Assembly: GCA_019695185.1 (NCBI GenBank)
Contig: JAIBAN010000001.1
Coordinates: forward strand, 124,001-188,000
Direction of reading: 5' to 3'
Length of the DNA stretch: 64,000 nt
Source: Blastocatellia bacterium
Lineage (GTDB): Bacteria > Acidobacteriota > Blastocatellia > Chloracidobacteriales > Chloracidobacteriaceae
Under the pieces are notes generated by a model. It was not told the origin of the DNA, made no database searches, and was given only the letters and a program-made list of their open reading frames with translations. The position numbers were made by a program, and so were the translations under genes. Of this stretch, positions 53,273 through 61,917 are shown piece after piece. How positions within the stretch are numbered: the stretch's first letter is position 1; each line of letters begins with the position of its first letter.

Positions 53273-53815
53273 TTAGTGGCGTTTCCGAATCCCGTAAGTG
53301 TAGAGGGCGGAGCCGCCCCCACCTGCCAGGGCTCCAATCGCGGCACCTTTTTTACCACCTGCCAAGCCGCCAATGGCAGCTCCGACGCCCGTGCCGATAC
53401 CGACGGTCAAAATGTCGCGGTGACGGTTCCAGAAAGAGGATTTCTGCGGAGCTTCTTCATACGTGTAATAGGTTCGTTGGGGAGCGCTGCTCCGCACATA
53501 GGTTCTGGTCCGACTGGTGCGAGCCGGGGCAGAAGTGGTTGCCACTGCGTTGGATGGGGCTCCATTGAGCGGGGTGATTTGATACCCTTGTCCTGGCGGA
53601 AGCTGGACCGTGACCGGAGCGTCCGGATTGGGCACCGTTTGCGGTTGGGTTGCGACCGGAGCGGGGGCCGGTGTCGGTTGCGGAGCCGGGGCCGTGACCG
53701 GAGCTGGTTCTGCGGTTGAGGTCTTGGGTTTGGCCGTGTAGGCACCAACCACGCCTCCGAACAACGTAAGCGCCAGCCCTGCTGCAATCAACTTGTTTTT
53801 TTCCGAAGCAAACAT
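53273..53815 (-). CDS. Glycine-zipper membrane/envelope protein
   Basis: 180 residues. A signal-like N-terminus (LIAAGLALTLFGGVVGAYTA) is followed by a Pro/Ala-rich stretch (about 40-70), a Thr/Ser-rich linker and a C-terminal glycine zipper GIGTGVGAAIGGLAGGKKGA then AIGALAGGGGSALYTYG. The zipper matches the YMGG-like family found in outer-membrane or envelope proteins. No enzymatic motif is present. The AGGAGAG upstream of the ATG fits. Confidence 0.85.
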   Translation of the reverse strand: MFASEKNKLIAAGLALTLFGGVVGAYTAKPKTSTAEPAPVTAPAPQPTPAPAPVATQPQTVPNPDAPVTVQLPPGQGYQITPLNGAPSNAVATTSAPARTSRTRTYVRSSAPQRTYYTYEEAPQKSSFWNRHRDILTVGIGTGVGAAIGGLAGGKKGAAIGALAGGGGSALYTYGIRKRH

Positions 53816-54223
53816 AAGGTTCTCTCCTGGGATTTCAAGCCCGGTGGCTGGTCCGGCATTCGTCTGAAAAAGGGTGAATGGTCAAAAAACAGGTTTTCAC
53901 CTGATGGCTGACCATTCACACTCTACCACGAAGCACAATGAGCCAAACGTGCTCGAAAGTGGAATCAACGATGGAAAGATCGTTTGCTCAAGTGTGTTAC
54001 AAGTGCCGTGCCAGACATGGAGCTGGACTAATCTTTGCCTGATTTTGTTGGTAAAAAACAGCCAGGAAAAGGAAAAATCCTGCAAGTGCCGTACAATCTG
54101 TATTTTGCAAGCTGAACTGGAAAAATCCTTACACACGATATGGTGTAGTTTTTCTACCATATCGCTCAATATCAGTGAGTCTTCTGCAGGGGGAATTGGG
54201 GGAAATGAAGGCAATAAAAAAAT
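53816..54223. other. Noncoding gap of about 400 bp
   Basis: Lies between the glycine-zipper start and the TonB-receptor terminator. Open frames here run through the terminator hairpin or into the receptor gene and have no conserved motif, so no gene is called. It presumably holds the promoter of the glycine-zipper gene; I cannot point to a clear -35/-10. Confidence 0.6.
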
Positions 54224-54286
54224 CGAGGGCCGGTCAGGTGCAACCATACTTGCCTGGGGTTTGCCTGACCGGCCCTCGGTTTTTTT
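54224..54286. terminator. Bidirectional intrinsic terminator
   Basis: A perfect 15-bp GC-rich stem (CGAGGGCCGGTCAGG paired with its complement) encloses 25 bases, with TTTTTTT right of the stem on the plus strand and a matching A run on the left. It terminates the receptor gene on the minus strand. Confidence 0.9.
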
Positions 54287-57245
54287 AGAATACGACCCGA
54301 ACACCAAACTGAGCCTGTCGTGGCGGGAAGGCCCGCCGGAAATTCGTCGATAGAACAATATAACGCCCGTCTTCCTGTGGTGGGAAGATGAACCTTCCAG
54401 CCGCATCACGAGGAATCGTGCGATTAAATTCCCGGATGTTGGTTTTGTTCAAGGCATTGAACATTTCAGCCAGGAAAATCACCTTCAGCCGTTCCCGGTT
54501 GATGACCTTCCGGCTGACGCGGAAATCAACAGTGGCAAAGCCGGGAGCAATCCCTGCATTCCGCGAGATTCCCGTTGGGCGGTCATTTTGGTCACCGTTT
54601 CGGTTGAGGTCCACTCCGGCCAGCAGGTTCCAGGGGCGGCCTGATTGCAGATTGATGATGGTGGAAACCGTAAAATCACGGAAAACCGGGTTTTTGGTGT
54701 AGCTCAATTCCCAAGTCCCATTAGCCACAAAACGGTGAGGCACATTTTGAATCGAAAGACTGCGCTCGGCTGAAAGATTTAACGGGTCATTGAATTCCTG
54801 GAGCGGATTTCGGAAATCAAAGAAATTGTCAATCGTTTTGGAGAAGGTGTAATTCACATTAAACCCAATCCGGTTTGAAAGTTTCCGGTTGGCTTGTAAC
54901 GTCAGGCCATGGTAATAGCTGTCATAGGCAGACTCATAGTCAAGAAAGTTTCCTCTGGTTGGGTCGAGTCGGCCGCCAATGGTACCAAGCTCGGGCCGAA
55001 CAATCGGGTTGGTGTTGCGAACTGCTAAAATACGAAGGCCCCGGGCAAAATTGTAAGTGGCTGTGAGCAAGGTGTTTTTCCAACGGTATTCAAGCACCAG
55101 ATTCGCTTGTTGGGAGTAAGCGTGCTTGAAATTGTTGTCAATGCCGGACCGGCTGGCAAATTGTGGATTAAAATTTAGGTTCGCTGGAAGTTTGGATGGG
55201 TCAGGGTAGCGATGGCCTGGTTGAGCAAAAGCCACCACCCCGTCGGCAAAAGGCAGGTTGACGGTAACCCGGTCATCTGGTTTGGAGAAGTAAATCGGAG
55301 TCGTAATTGGGACTGCAAAGAAAATACCGTACCCTCCCCGAATGGTAAAATTTTGTAGCCAGCCGGGTTTATACGAAAAGGCTACGCGCGGGCTGAAATT
55401 TCCGGATGTTGGTGGAATGAAGGTGGTTCGGAAAAGATCGTACCGCACTCCAGCTTTCAGCAGAAGGTTAGGGCGAAACTTGAAATCATCCTGGATAAAG
55501 AGTGAGAAGAAGTTCTGGGTGATATTAACCAAATCTAGGGATTGGAATCCTTGCAAAAACGTTGTGGGGTAGGAGAGTTTTGCTAAATCCCTTCCTCTAA
55601 GCACTGAAGTAGCTGGCAGCTTGGCTTGCAATTGCTGTAAATAGGCAGTTTGCGCAGGTGTGCGAGTGGCAGGGTCAAACGTTTGCAAAACGGTGAACGG
55701 AATTGACGGAATCGAAGGGACCCCTAGACGGGTTGAGAGGTCTGAAATCGAGGCAAAAGTGATGGAAGCCAACTCAACATTGGGTTGCCGTTGGTCGGAA
55801 TTAACCCGCACATAGTCACCTCCAAACTTAATCAAATGTCTGCCGCGTGACAGAGATGTAATATTGACTGCCTGAACCGTGGAGGTTTTACGAACCTGGG
55901 GCAGGGTTGTGCTGGGCCCCAGGGTAACCGTTCCTTCCGGTGCTCCTGTCAACCGTACAAAGGAAAGGTCTGGGGCGACCGGGGTAATATTCTGGTCCCG
56001 TTTGTTGAATAAAAACCGGGTTTCATTTACCAGGTTATATTTGTTGCTTGAATAGGTATTACTGACTGCTCCCGAATGGTCTCTTAGTTTCTGGACTCCC
56101 GCTACGGTGTCCGCCACCAACCCGCCAAAGGGTTCAAAAGCACCGTTTTCAGTTCCGGCATAGTTGTAGCGAAACACCAGGAAATTGCTGGATGAGGTTT
56201 GCCAGTCAACCCGCGCCAGACCGTTGTTGGTTTTAATGACAAAGGGCACCGCACCGTTCGTGGCCCGCAACCCCAGCCGGAAAATTGAGTCCAGGGTTGC
56301 CTGGCGGAGGGTCACCACATTGTTTTGGGTGATATCAAGCCGCTCAAAGGAACCAAAATAAAAAGCCTTGCTTTTGGCAATTGGTCCGCCGACAGTGCCG
56401 CCAAATTGATATTGATTATAGGGCGGTTTAAACGGCGTCAGTGATTCACGGGCACTTAAGGTGTCGTTGCGGACATAGAAAAAACCGCTTCCGTGAATGT
56501 CACTGGTGCCCGATTTGGTGACAATATTGACAATTCCCCCCAAAGCCCGCCCAAACTCAGCCGAATATCCATCGGAAACCACCTGGAATTCGCGCACGGC
56601 TTCCTGACTGAAAGTGGACCGGACACTGCCCGAAGTCGTATCGTTGTTATCCAACCCGTCAATGGTCACATTGTTGTAGCGGGGCGTCTGGCCATTGAAT
56701 GAAAGTCCGGACGTGGCGGTGACACCTTGTCCTGGCAAGGCGTCAGGGGTTACACGGGCCGCTGTTTGGGCGAAATCGAGAAAATTGCGTTGATTGATTG
56801 GGAGACTGTCGATGCTTTCATTATCAATATTGGTGCTGTTTTCGGTTTTGGATTCATTGGTGGTTTCACTGGCTTTGACTTCCACCACATCCACTGAACC
56901 AACTGGCTGGAGGGTGAACTGGACCAATCCTGTAGTCCCCAAACTGAGATTCAGTCGCTGGATGTTCAACGCAAACCCTTCCAGTTGGACCTTGAGTTCA
57001 TAGGTTCCAGGCGGCAGTTGCAAAAACTGGTATTGCCCGTCTTCGCTGGCTTCGACCGTGCGCTCAATCTTGGTTTCAATCTGCCGGGCCAAAATAGGGG
57101 CACCAGCAATGGCTGCACCTGTTGAGTCTTTGACGCGGCCAACGATGGAACCGGTGGTGGAACCACTTTGGCCCCAGACAAAGGGTGAAACCACCAAACT
57201 CAGGACAACAAGTACAATCAGCTTCACGAGTGGCGGGGTTTTCAT
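54285..57245 (-). CDS. TonB-dependent receptor with carboxypeptidase-regulatory domain
   Basis: About 986 residues from ATG 57245 (AGGAGAG upstream). Signal peptide LIVLVVLSLVVSPFVWG, then a carboxypeptidase-regulatory-like beta-sandwich (about 30-115, GSIVGRVKDSTGAAIAGAPI), a plug domain (PINQRNFLDFAQTAARV, NNVTIDGLDNND, FGRALGGIVNIVTKSGT) and a 22-strand-type barrel ending in GVRVVF, with the C-terminal Phe typical of outer-membrane proteins. Acidobacterial receptors of this kind import glycans or other large nutrients; the ligand cannot be read. No SusD-like or transporter partner is adjacent. Confidence 0.93.
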   Translation of the reverse strand: MKTPPLVKLIVLVVLSLVVSPFVWGQSGSTTGSIVGRVKDSTGAAIAGAPILARQIETKIERTVEASEDGQYQFLQLPPGTYELKVQLEGFALNIQRLNLSLGTTGLVQFTLQPVGSVDVVEVKASETTNESKTENSTNIDNESIDSLPINQRNFLDFAQTAARVTPDALPGQGVTATSGLSFNGQTPRYNNVTIDGLDNNDTTSGSVRSTFSQEAVREFQVVSDGYSAEFGRALGGIVNIVTKSGTSDIHGSGFFYVRNDTLSARESLTPFKPPYNQYQFGGTVGGPIAKSKAFYFGSFERLDITQNNVVTLRQATLDSIFRLGLRATNGAVPFVIKTNNGLARVDWQTSSSNFLVFRYNYAGTENGAFEPFGGLVADTVAGVQKLRDHSGAVSNTYSSNKYNLVNETRFLFNKRDQNITPVAPDLSFVRLTGAPEGTVTLGPSTTLPQVRKTSTVQAVNITSLSRGRHLIKFGGDYVRVNSDQRQPNVELASITFASISDLSTRLGVPSIPSIPFTVLQTFDPATRTPAQTAYLQQLQAKLPATSVLRGRDLAKLSYPTTFLQGFQSLDLVNITQNFFSLFIQDDFKFRPNLLLKAGVRYDLFRTTFIPPTSGNFSPRVAFSYKPGWLQNFTIRGGYGIFFAVPITTPIYFSKPDDRVTVNLPFADGVVAFAQPGHRYPDPSKLPANLNFNPQFASRSGIDNNFKHAYSQQANLVLEYRWKNTLLTATYNFARGLRILAVRNTNPIVRPELGTIGGRLDPTRGNFLDYESAYDSYYHGLTLQANRKLSNRIGFNVNYTFSKTIDNFFDFRNPLQEFNDPLNLSAERSLSIQNVPHRFVANGTWELSYTKNPVFRDFTVSTIINLQSGRPWNLLAGVDLNRNGDQNDRPTGISRNAGIAPGFATVDFRVSRKVINRERLKVIFLAEMFNALNKTNIREFNRTIPRDAAGRFIFPPQEDGRYIVLSTNFRRAFPPRQAQFGVRVVF

Positions 57246-57595
57246 TGTCTGCACTCTCCTGGATGACGTGTCCACCTACCAGCAGTATCTGTGGTAAATG
57301 GCTTTGGGGAATGGGGTTCCGCTCAACCTCGAAGGAAATCCGAAATTTGGGCACGTTGCTGTTTCAGATCTGCGTGAGAGGCGGAATTTTCTTGTTCTGT
57401 GACGGCTGAATGCAAAGCGGGTGAAATCGGATTGGGCGGGAGTGGTTGGGGAACTCCTACCTCGTTGCAGAGGAAAACTGGAACTGCAACCCTGGTTATT
57501 CCCTTTGCCCGAATGATATTTCACGGTTCGCCAGCTCCTTTGGCAAAGAGACCCGAACCGAAAACACGGCGCTGATGGGCGCTGGATAGGCTTGG
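57246..57595. other. Noncoding leader of the TonB receptor gene
   Basis: 350 bp between the receptor start and the end of the NRPS gene, both on the minus strand. It likely carries the receptor promoter. I see no word array, riboswitch or clear operator. Confidence 0.5.
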
Positions 57596-60500
57596 TTACG
57601 GGCCGGCTAAAACCTCAGTTAGCAATTTGGCAAAAAACTCAAGGTTCGGTTCTGCCAGAATTGTGTAGTGATCACCAGGGACATCCAAAATCTCGACTGG
57701 TTGATTGGTTAGATCAGACCACCCCATGCTTTGGTCAAAAGGACGAGCAAAAGAACGTTCACTGGCGCGAAACAATGTTATGTGACTTGGATAAGATTGC
57801 GGAATGTAATTTTGAACCGCCCGAATATTAGCCTTGTAAACACGAAAAAGTCCACTCATCTGCTGAAGATCAGCATCCGGGGGCATGATATTGGAGGCTT
57901 TGGCGGCACGCAAAACCTGGGCGAGGCGGGTTTCGGTATCCAGAGCTGCGTGTAATTCGGGAGGTAAGGTGAGTTCTTTGGCGAAACGTCCTCCCAAATC
58001 AGCCGCGAAGGCAAAGACCAGAGCTGCCTCATCCTGAATTTCCTGACGGCCATGTTTGGGAGCCCAACTGTCAAAAAGTGCCAGTTGGGTGATGGATTCA
58101 CCTTGCCGAAGAAGCTGCTGGGCCATTTCAAAGGCGATCACTCCACCCAGCGACCAGCCCCCCAGGTGATAAGGGCCTTGGGGTTGCACTGCCCGAATTG
58201 CCTGAATGTAGGTTGCCGCCATATCTTCAATGCGGGTCAACGGCTTTTGAATGCTGTTCAAGCCAAGGGCCTGCAACCCGAAAAACGGTTGCTCCTCCCC
58301 CAGTGCCTTGGCCAGCCCCAGGTAACAAAGAACGTTCCCTCCCACGGGATGCACGCAAAAGAAACGAGGTCTGGTGCCGAGCGGCTGAATTGCGACAAGT
58401 GGGGACCAGGCAATGGAAACCGTCCGCTGGCCCCGTACCAGGGAAGCCAGATACTCAATCGTGGCACCTTGAAACAAAGCTGCCAGGGGAACGATTTCAC
58501 CAAACTGGGCTTCGATTTGAGTCATGAGGCGGACCGCCAGAAGCGAATGCCCTCCCAAATTGAAGAAATTGTCCTTGACACTGATTTGCTCAACCGCCAG
58601 CAATTCCTCCCACATCCGAATGAGTTCAAATTCAACCGTGTCACGGGGGGCAACATAGGTTTCACGCAACACTTCATGCTGGGCTTGAGGTTCGGGCAGC
58701 GCGGTCCGGTCCAATTTCCCATTTGGCGTCAACGGGAGGAACTCCAACGGGACCAGGGTGGCCGGAACCATGAAATCCGGCAATTTTTCCCGCAATGCAC
58801 TTTGGATTTCAAATTTCGACTGTTGCAAGGTGTCCAGCCCGGCTTGCATAGTTTCAGGTTTCAGCACTACATAGGCTACAAGGTTTTTTTCACCCATCGG
58901 GTTGGAGCGGGCGACGACCACGGCCTGTTCTACCTGTGGCTGTTCAGCCAGAACCGATTCGATTTCGCCCAGCTCAATCCGGAAGCCCCGAATTTTCACT
59001 TGCTGGTCAATCCGGCCCAGGAATTGAAGATTCCCAGTGGGCAGCCAGCGAGCCAAATCACCCGTCCGGTAGGCCCGCAGCATGGCAAAACCCTGCGGCA
59101 TGCGCAAACACAGACGGGGGAACCGTTCGCGGGTCAGGTCACCCCGATGAAGATATTCGCGGGCCAAGCCAGTTCCGGCGAGGTACAGTTCTCCGGGGAC
59201 CCCAAGGGGAACCGGATTCTGGTACTCATCCAGGATAAAAACCTGTGTATTTTGAATCGGTTGTCCAATTCCGGAGGTGGTATCACCGGCAGTCCACTGG
59301 GCGACCGTTGCCCAGATGGTGGTTTCCGTTGGGCCGTAGGCGTTGAAAAACTTCCTTCCAGGTGCCCAAAGGGCTGCCAGTTCAGGGGGGCAAACTTCAC
59401 CGGCGACAATCAGGGTCGAAAGGTCAGGGAAGTCACCGGCAGGAAGGGCGGCCAGCGCCGAAGGGGTCAACGTGATACAGGTCACTGCCTGTTCGCGCAG
59501 CAACCTGGCCAAGGCCGGGCCGGGCAACAACGTTTCTTTGCGAGCCATACAGAGTGTCCCGCCATGGGCCAGCGCCATTACAATCTCAAAAATCGCCGCA
59601 TCAAAACTGAATGAGGCAAATTGCAGCACACCCCAATCGGACCGGACCCCGAAAATTTTTTGCTGCGCTGCAATCACGTTGACGAGGCCACGATGCTCAA
59701 TCAGAACCCCTTTGGGTTTGCCAGTCGAACCACTTGTGTAGATGACGTAAGCCGCCGAATCAGGTGTGGCCGCTGGAGGGAGATTTTCTTTTGCTTCCCG
59801 GGCTACGACATTCCAATCCGAATCGATGCAGAGGAGCCGGGCTTGATGATAGGGCAGATGTTCAAGCAGCGAATCACGGGTAATCAGAACCGGAACCTGA
59901 GAATCAGACAACATGAAGGCCAGCCGGTCGGTTGGATAATCCGGATCCAACGGAACAAATGCGCCACCGGCCTTGTGTACGGCAAGCACGGCAACCAGCA
60001 CCTCCAGTGACCGCTCCAGACAAATGCCTACCAGGGTCTCTTGGCCAATCCCGATTTTTTGCAGCAGGCGGGCCAGTTGATTGGCCCGTTCGTTCAGTTC
60101 CCGATAGGTCACCTGTTCGGTTTCAAAGGAGGCGGCGATGACATAGGGTGATTGTTCGGCCCAGGCTTCAAACAATTGATGGAAACAACGGTCCTGGGCA
60201 AACTCCGCCGTCGTTGCATTCCACTCCACCAGCATGTGTTGACGCTCGGATTCAAGCAGCAGCGGCAATTCGGACAATCTGGTGTCCGGCTGGGCCATGA
60301 TTCCTTGGGCCAGTTGCAGGAAATGCCCTGCCAGGCGTTCAATGGTGGTCGGGGAGAAAAGGTCTGTATTGTATTCCAGCCGGACTGTCAACCCTGCATC
60401 CATTTCACTGGCAATCAGGGTCAAGTCAAACTTTGCCACTCCGGTTTCGACCGGAATCCGGGTGCAGGTTGCTTCGGGCAATTCAAGGGTGGCAGTCGGT

Positions 60501-61705
60501 GTATTTTGGAAAACAAACATGACCTGGAAAATGGGGGGGCGGCTCAGGTCACGTTCAGGGTGTATCTCTCCAACCAGTTTTTCAAACGGCAGGTCCTGAT
60601 GAGTGAACGCCTCAAGGGCTGTTTCCCGGACTTGATGCAGAAACTTCCGAAAAGTGGGATTGCCTGCCGCATCTGTCCGCAGCACCAGGGTATTGACAAA
60701 AAAACCAATCAGGTTTTCAACCTCCACCCGGTTCCGGCCTGAAATCGGGGTTCCCACGATAATGTCGGCAGACCGGTTGTAGCGGACCAAGAGGGTTTTG
60801 AAAACCGCCAGCACCACCATAAACAGAGTGCATTGTTCCGTGTGGGCCAACTGGCGCAACTCGGCGGTCTGGCCTGCCGTCAGTTCAAATTGAAAATGGG
60901 CCCCGTGAAAGGTTTGGACGGGTGGACGAGGAAAATCAGTTGGCAACTCCAGCACTGGCAAAGGGCCGTGCAGTTTCTGCCGCCAGTAGGTAAGTTGGGT
61001 TTCAAGTGCTTCACCTTGCATCCAGCCCCGTTGCCATTCGGCAAAATCAGCATACTGGATGGTCAGTTCAGGCAAGGCCGCCGGATGTCCGGAAAGGTGG
61101 GCCTGGTAAAAGGCTGAAACTTCACGGTAGAAAACCCCCATGGACCAGCCGTCGGAAATAATGTGATGCAGGGCCAGCAGCAGCACATATTCGGATTCAG
61201 CCATTTGAATCAGCCGGACCCGAAAGAGCGGGCCCTGGCCTAAATCAAAAGGGTGGCGGCTTTCCCGCCGGGCTGCCTGCCCGACCCAGGCCTCCATGAG
61301 ATTTTGTCGCGCCGGTTGGACCGCCGGCAGGTCTTCCAGTTCTGTCTCAAGGTTAAACACCGGCAGGGAAAAAGTGAAATCCGGATGAATGACCTGAACT
61401 GCTTCACCGGTTTCAGTGTGAAAGGTGGTACGAAGCGATTCATGCCGTTCAATGACTTGGGTCAAGGCTGCTTCCAGCGCTACCCGATGCAGCCGGCCCT
61501 GCAGTCGTAGTGCCGAAAAGATGGTATAGACACTGGCTTCTGTTTGTAATTGTTCCAGTATCCAGAGCCGTTGCTGGGAAAACGAGATTGGCAGGACAAA
61601 GACTTCCTCTGTGCCAAGCAAAAACGAACGCTCGTACACCACATCCAATCGGGTGAAATCAAACAGCCTCGTTTCTTTTTCAGCGTCTCCTGGAGAAGTC
61701 GTCAT
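57596..61705 (-). CDS. Single-module nonribosomal peptide synthetase (C-A-PCP-TE)
   Basis: 1369 residues. Condensation domain (about 40-480) with HHIISDG at 180-186; adenylation domain (about 500-1000) with YTSGSTGKPKG, FNAYGPTETT and NGKLDR; carrier domain (about 1025-1100) with the pantetheine Ser1054 in GGHSLL; thioesterase (about 1115-1365) with Ser1185 in GGWSLGG, Asp1212 and His1346. By alignment to GrsA the eight-residue pocket reads D-A-F-T-I-A-A-I with W next and Lys at the end, closest to Phe/Tyr-type codes. A condensation domain first and a thioesterase last, in one module, suggests acylation of one amino acid from an outside donor or a second protein. No phosphopantetheinyl transferase or tailoring gene is in the window. 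Confidence 0.95.
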   Translation of the reverse strand: MTTSPGDAEKETRLFDFTRLDVVYERSFLLGTEEVFVLPISFSQQRLWILEQLQTEASVYTIFSALRLQGRLHRVALEAALTQVIERHESLRTTFHTETGEAVQVIHPDFTFSLPVFNLETELEDLPAVQPARQNLMEAWVGQAARRESRHPFDLGQGPLFRVRLIQMAESEYVLLLALHHIISDGWSMGVFYREVSAFYQAHLSGHPAALPELTIQYADFAEWQRGWMQGEALETQLTYWRQKLHGPLPVLELPTDFPRPPVQTFHGAHFQFELTAGQTAELRQLAHTEQCTLFMVVLAVFKTLLVRYNRSADIIVGTPISGRNRVEVENLIGFFVNTLVLRTDAAGNPTFRKFLHQVRETALEAFTHQDLPFEKLVGEIHPERDLSRPPIFQVMFVFQNTPTATLELPEATCTRIPVETGVAKFDLTLIASEMDAGLTVRLEYNTDLFSPTTIERLAGHFLQLAQGIMAQPDTRLSELPLLLESERQHMLVEWNATTAEFAQDRCFHQLFEAWAEQSPYVIAASFETEQVTYRELNERANQLARLLQKIGIGQETLVGICLERSLEVLVAVLAVHKAGGAFVPLDPDYPTDRLAFMLSDSQVPVLITRDSLLEHLPYHQARLLCIDSDWNVVAREAKENLPPAATPDSAAYVIYTSGSTGKPKGVLIEHRGLVNVIAAQQKIFGVRSDWGVLQFASFSFDAAIFEIVMALAHGGTLCMARKETLLPGPALARLLREQAVTCITLTPSALAALPAGDFPDLSTLIVAGEVCPPELAALWAPGRKFFNAYGPTETTIWATVAQWTAGDTTSGIGQPIQNTQVFILDEYQNPVPLGVPGELYLAGTGLAREYLHRGDLTRERFPRLCLRMPQGFAMLRAYRTGDLARWLPTGNLQFLGRIDQQVKIRGFRIELGEIESVLAEQPQVEQAVVVARSNPMGEKNLVAYVVLKPETMQAGLDTLQQSKFEIQSALREKLPDFMVPATLVPLEFLPLTPNGKLDRTALPEPQAQHEVLRETYVAPRDTVEFELIRMWEELLAVEQISVKDNFFNLGGHSLLAVRLMTQIEAQFGEIVPLAALFQGATIEYLASLVRGQRTVSIAWSPLVAIQPLGTRPRFFCVHPVGGNVLCYLGLAKALGEEQPFFGLQALGLNSIQKPLTRIEDMAATYIQAIRAVQPQGPYHLGGWSLGGVIAFEMAQQLLRQGESITQLALFDSWAPKHGRQEIQDEAALVFAFAADLGGRFAKELTLPPELHAALDTETRLAQVLRAAKASNIMPPDADLQQMSGLFRVYKANIRAVQNYIPQSYPSHITLFRASERSFARPFDQSMGWSDLTNQPVEILDVPGDHYTILAEPNLEFFAKLLTEVLAGP

Positions 61706-61917
61706 GAAACGTCAAGTAATATCAAAATGGCGATTGAGTGGCGTGGTTCCCTGGCTCGCGGTACAAAAACACCGCAGGATCACATGTGTGAGAAATTTTT
61801 AGGATGGCCTGATTGTGAAAATGTCCAGAAAACGCCTCTGTGTAGCTGAACTTGCATGTGAACCGCAAGTCTGAATGTCAGCCCAAGTGTTAAAAATTGT
61901 CAAGTCGTTATGCCAAG

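Noticed and set aside
53874-54353. 159-codon open frame across the terminator before the TonB receptor
   Set aside because: It runs through the strong terminator hairpin and into the receptor gene on the other strand, with no conserved motif or SD.
58052-59614. 520-codon open frame antisense to the NRPS
   Set aside because: It lies fully within the NRPS coding sequence on the opposite strand, has no domain, and similar long antisense frames occur over many genes here (for example at 17007-18107, 20033-20905, 21847-22947, 25557-26543 and 31982-32956).
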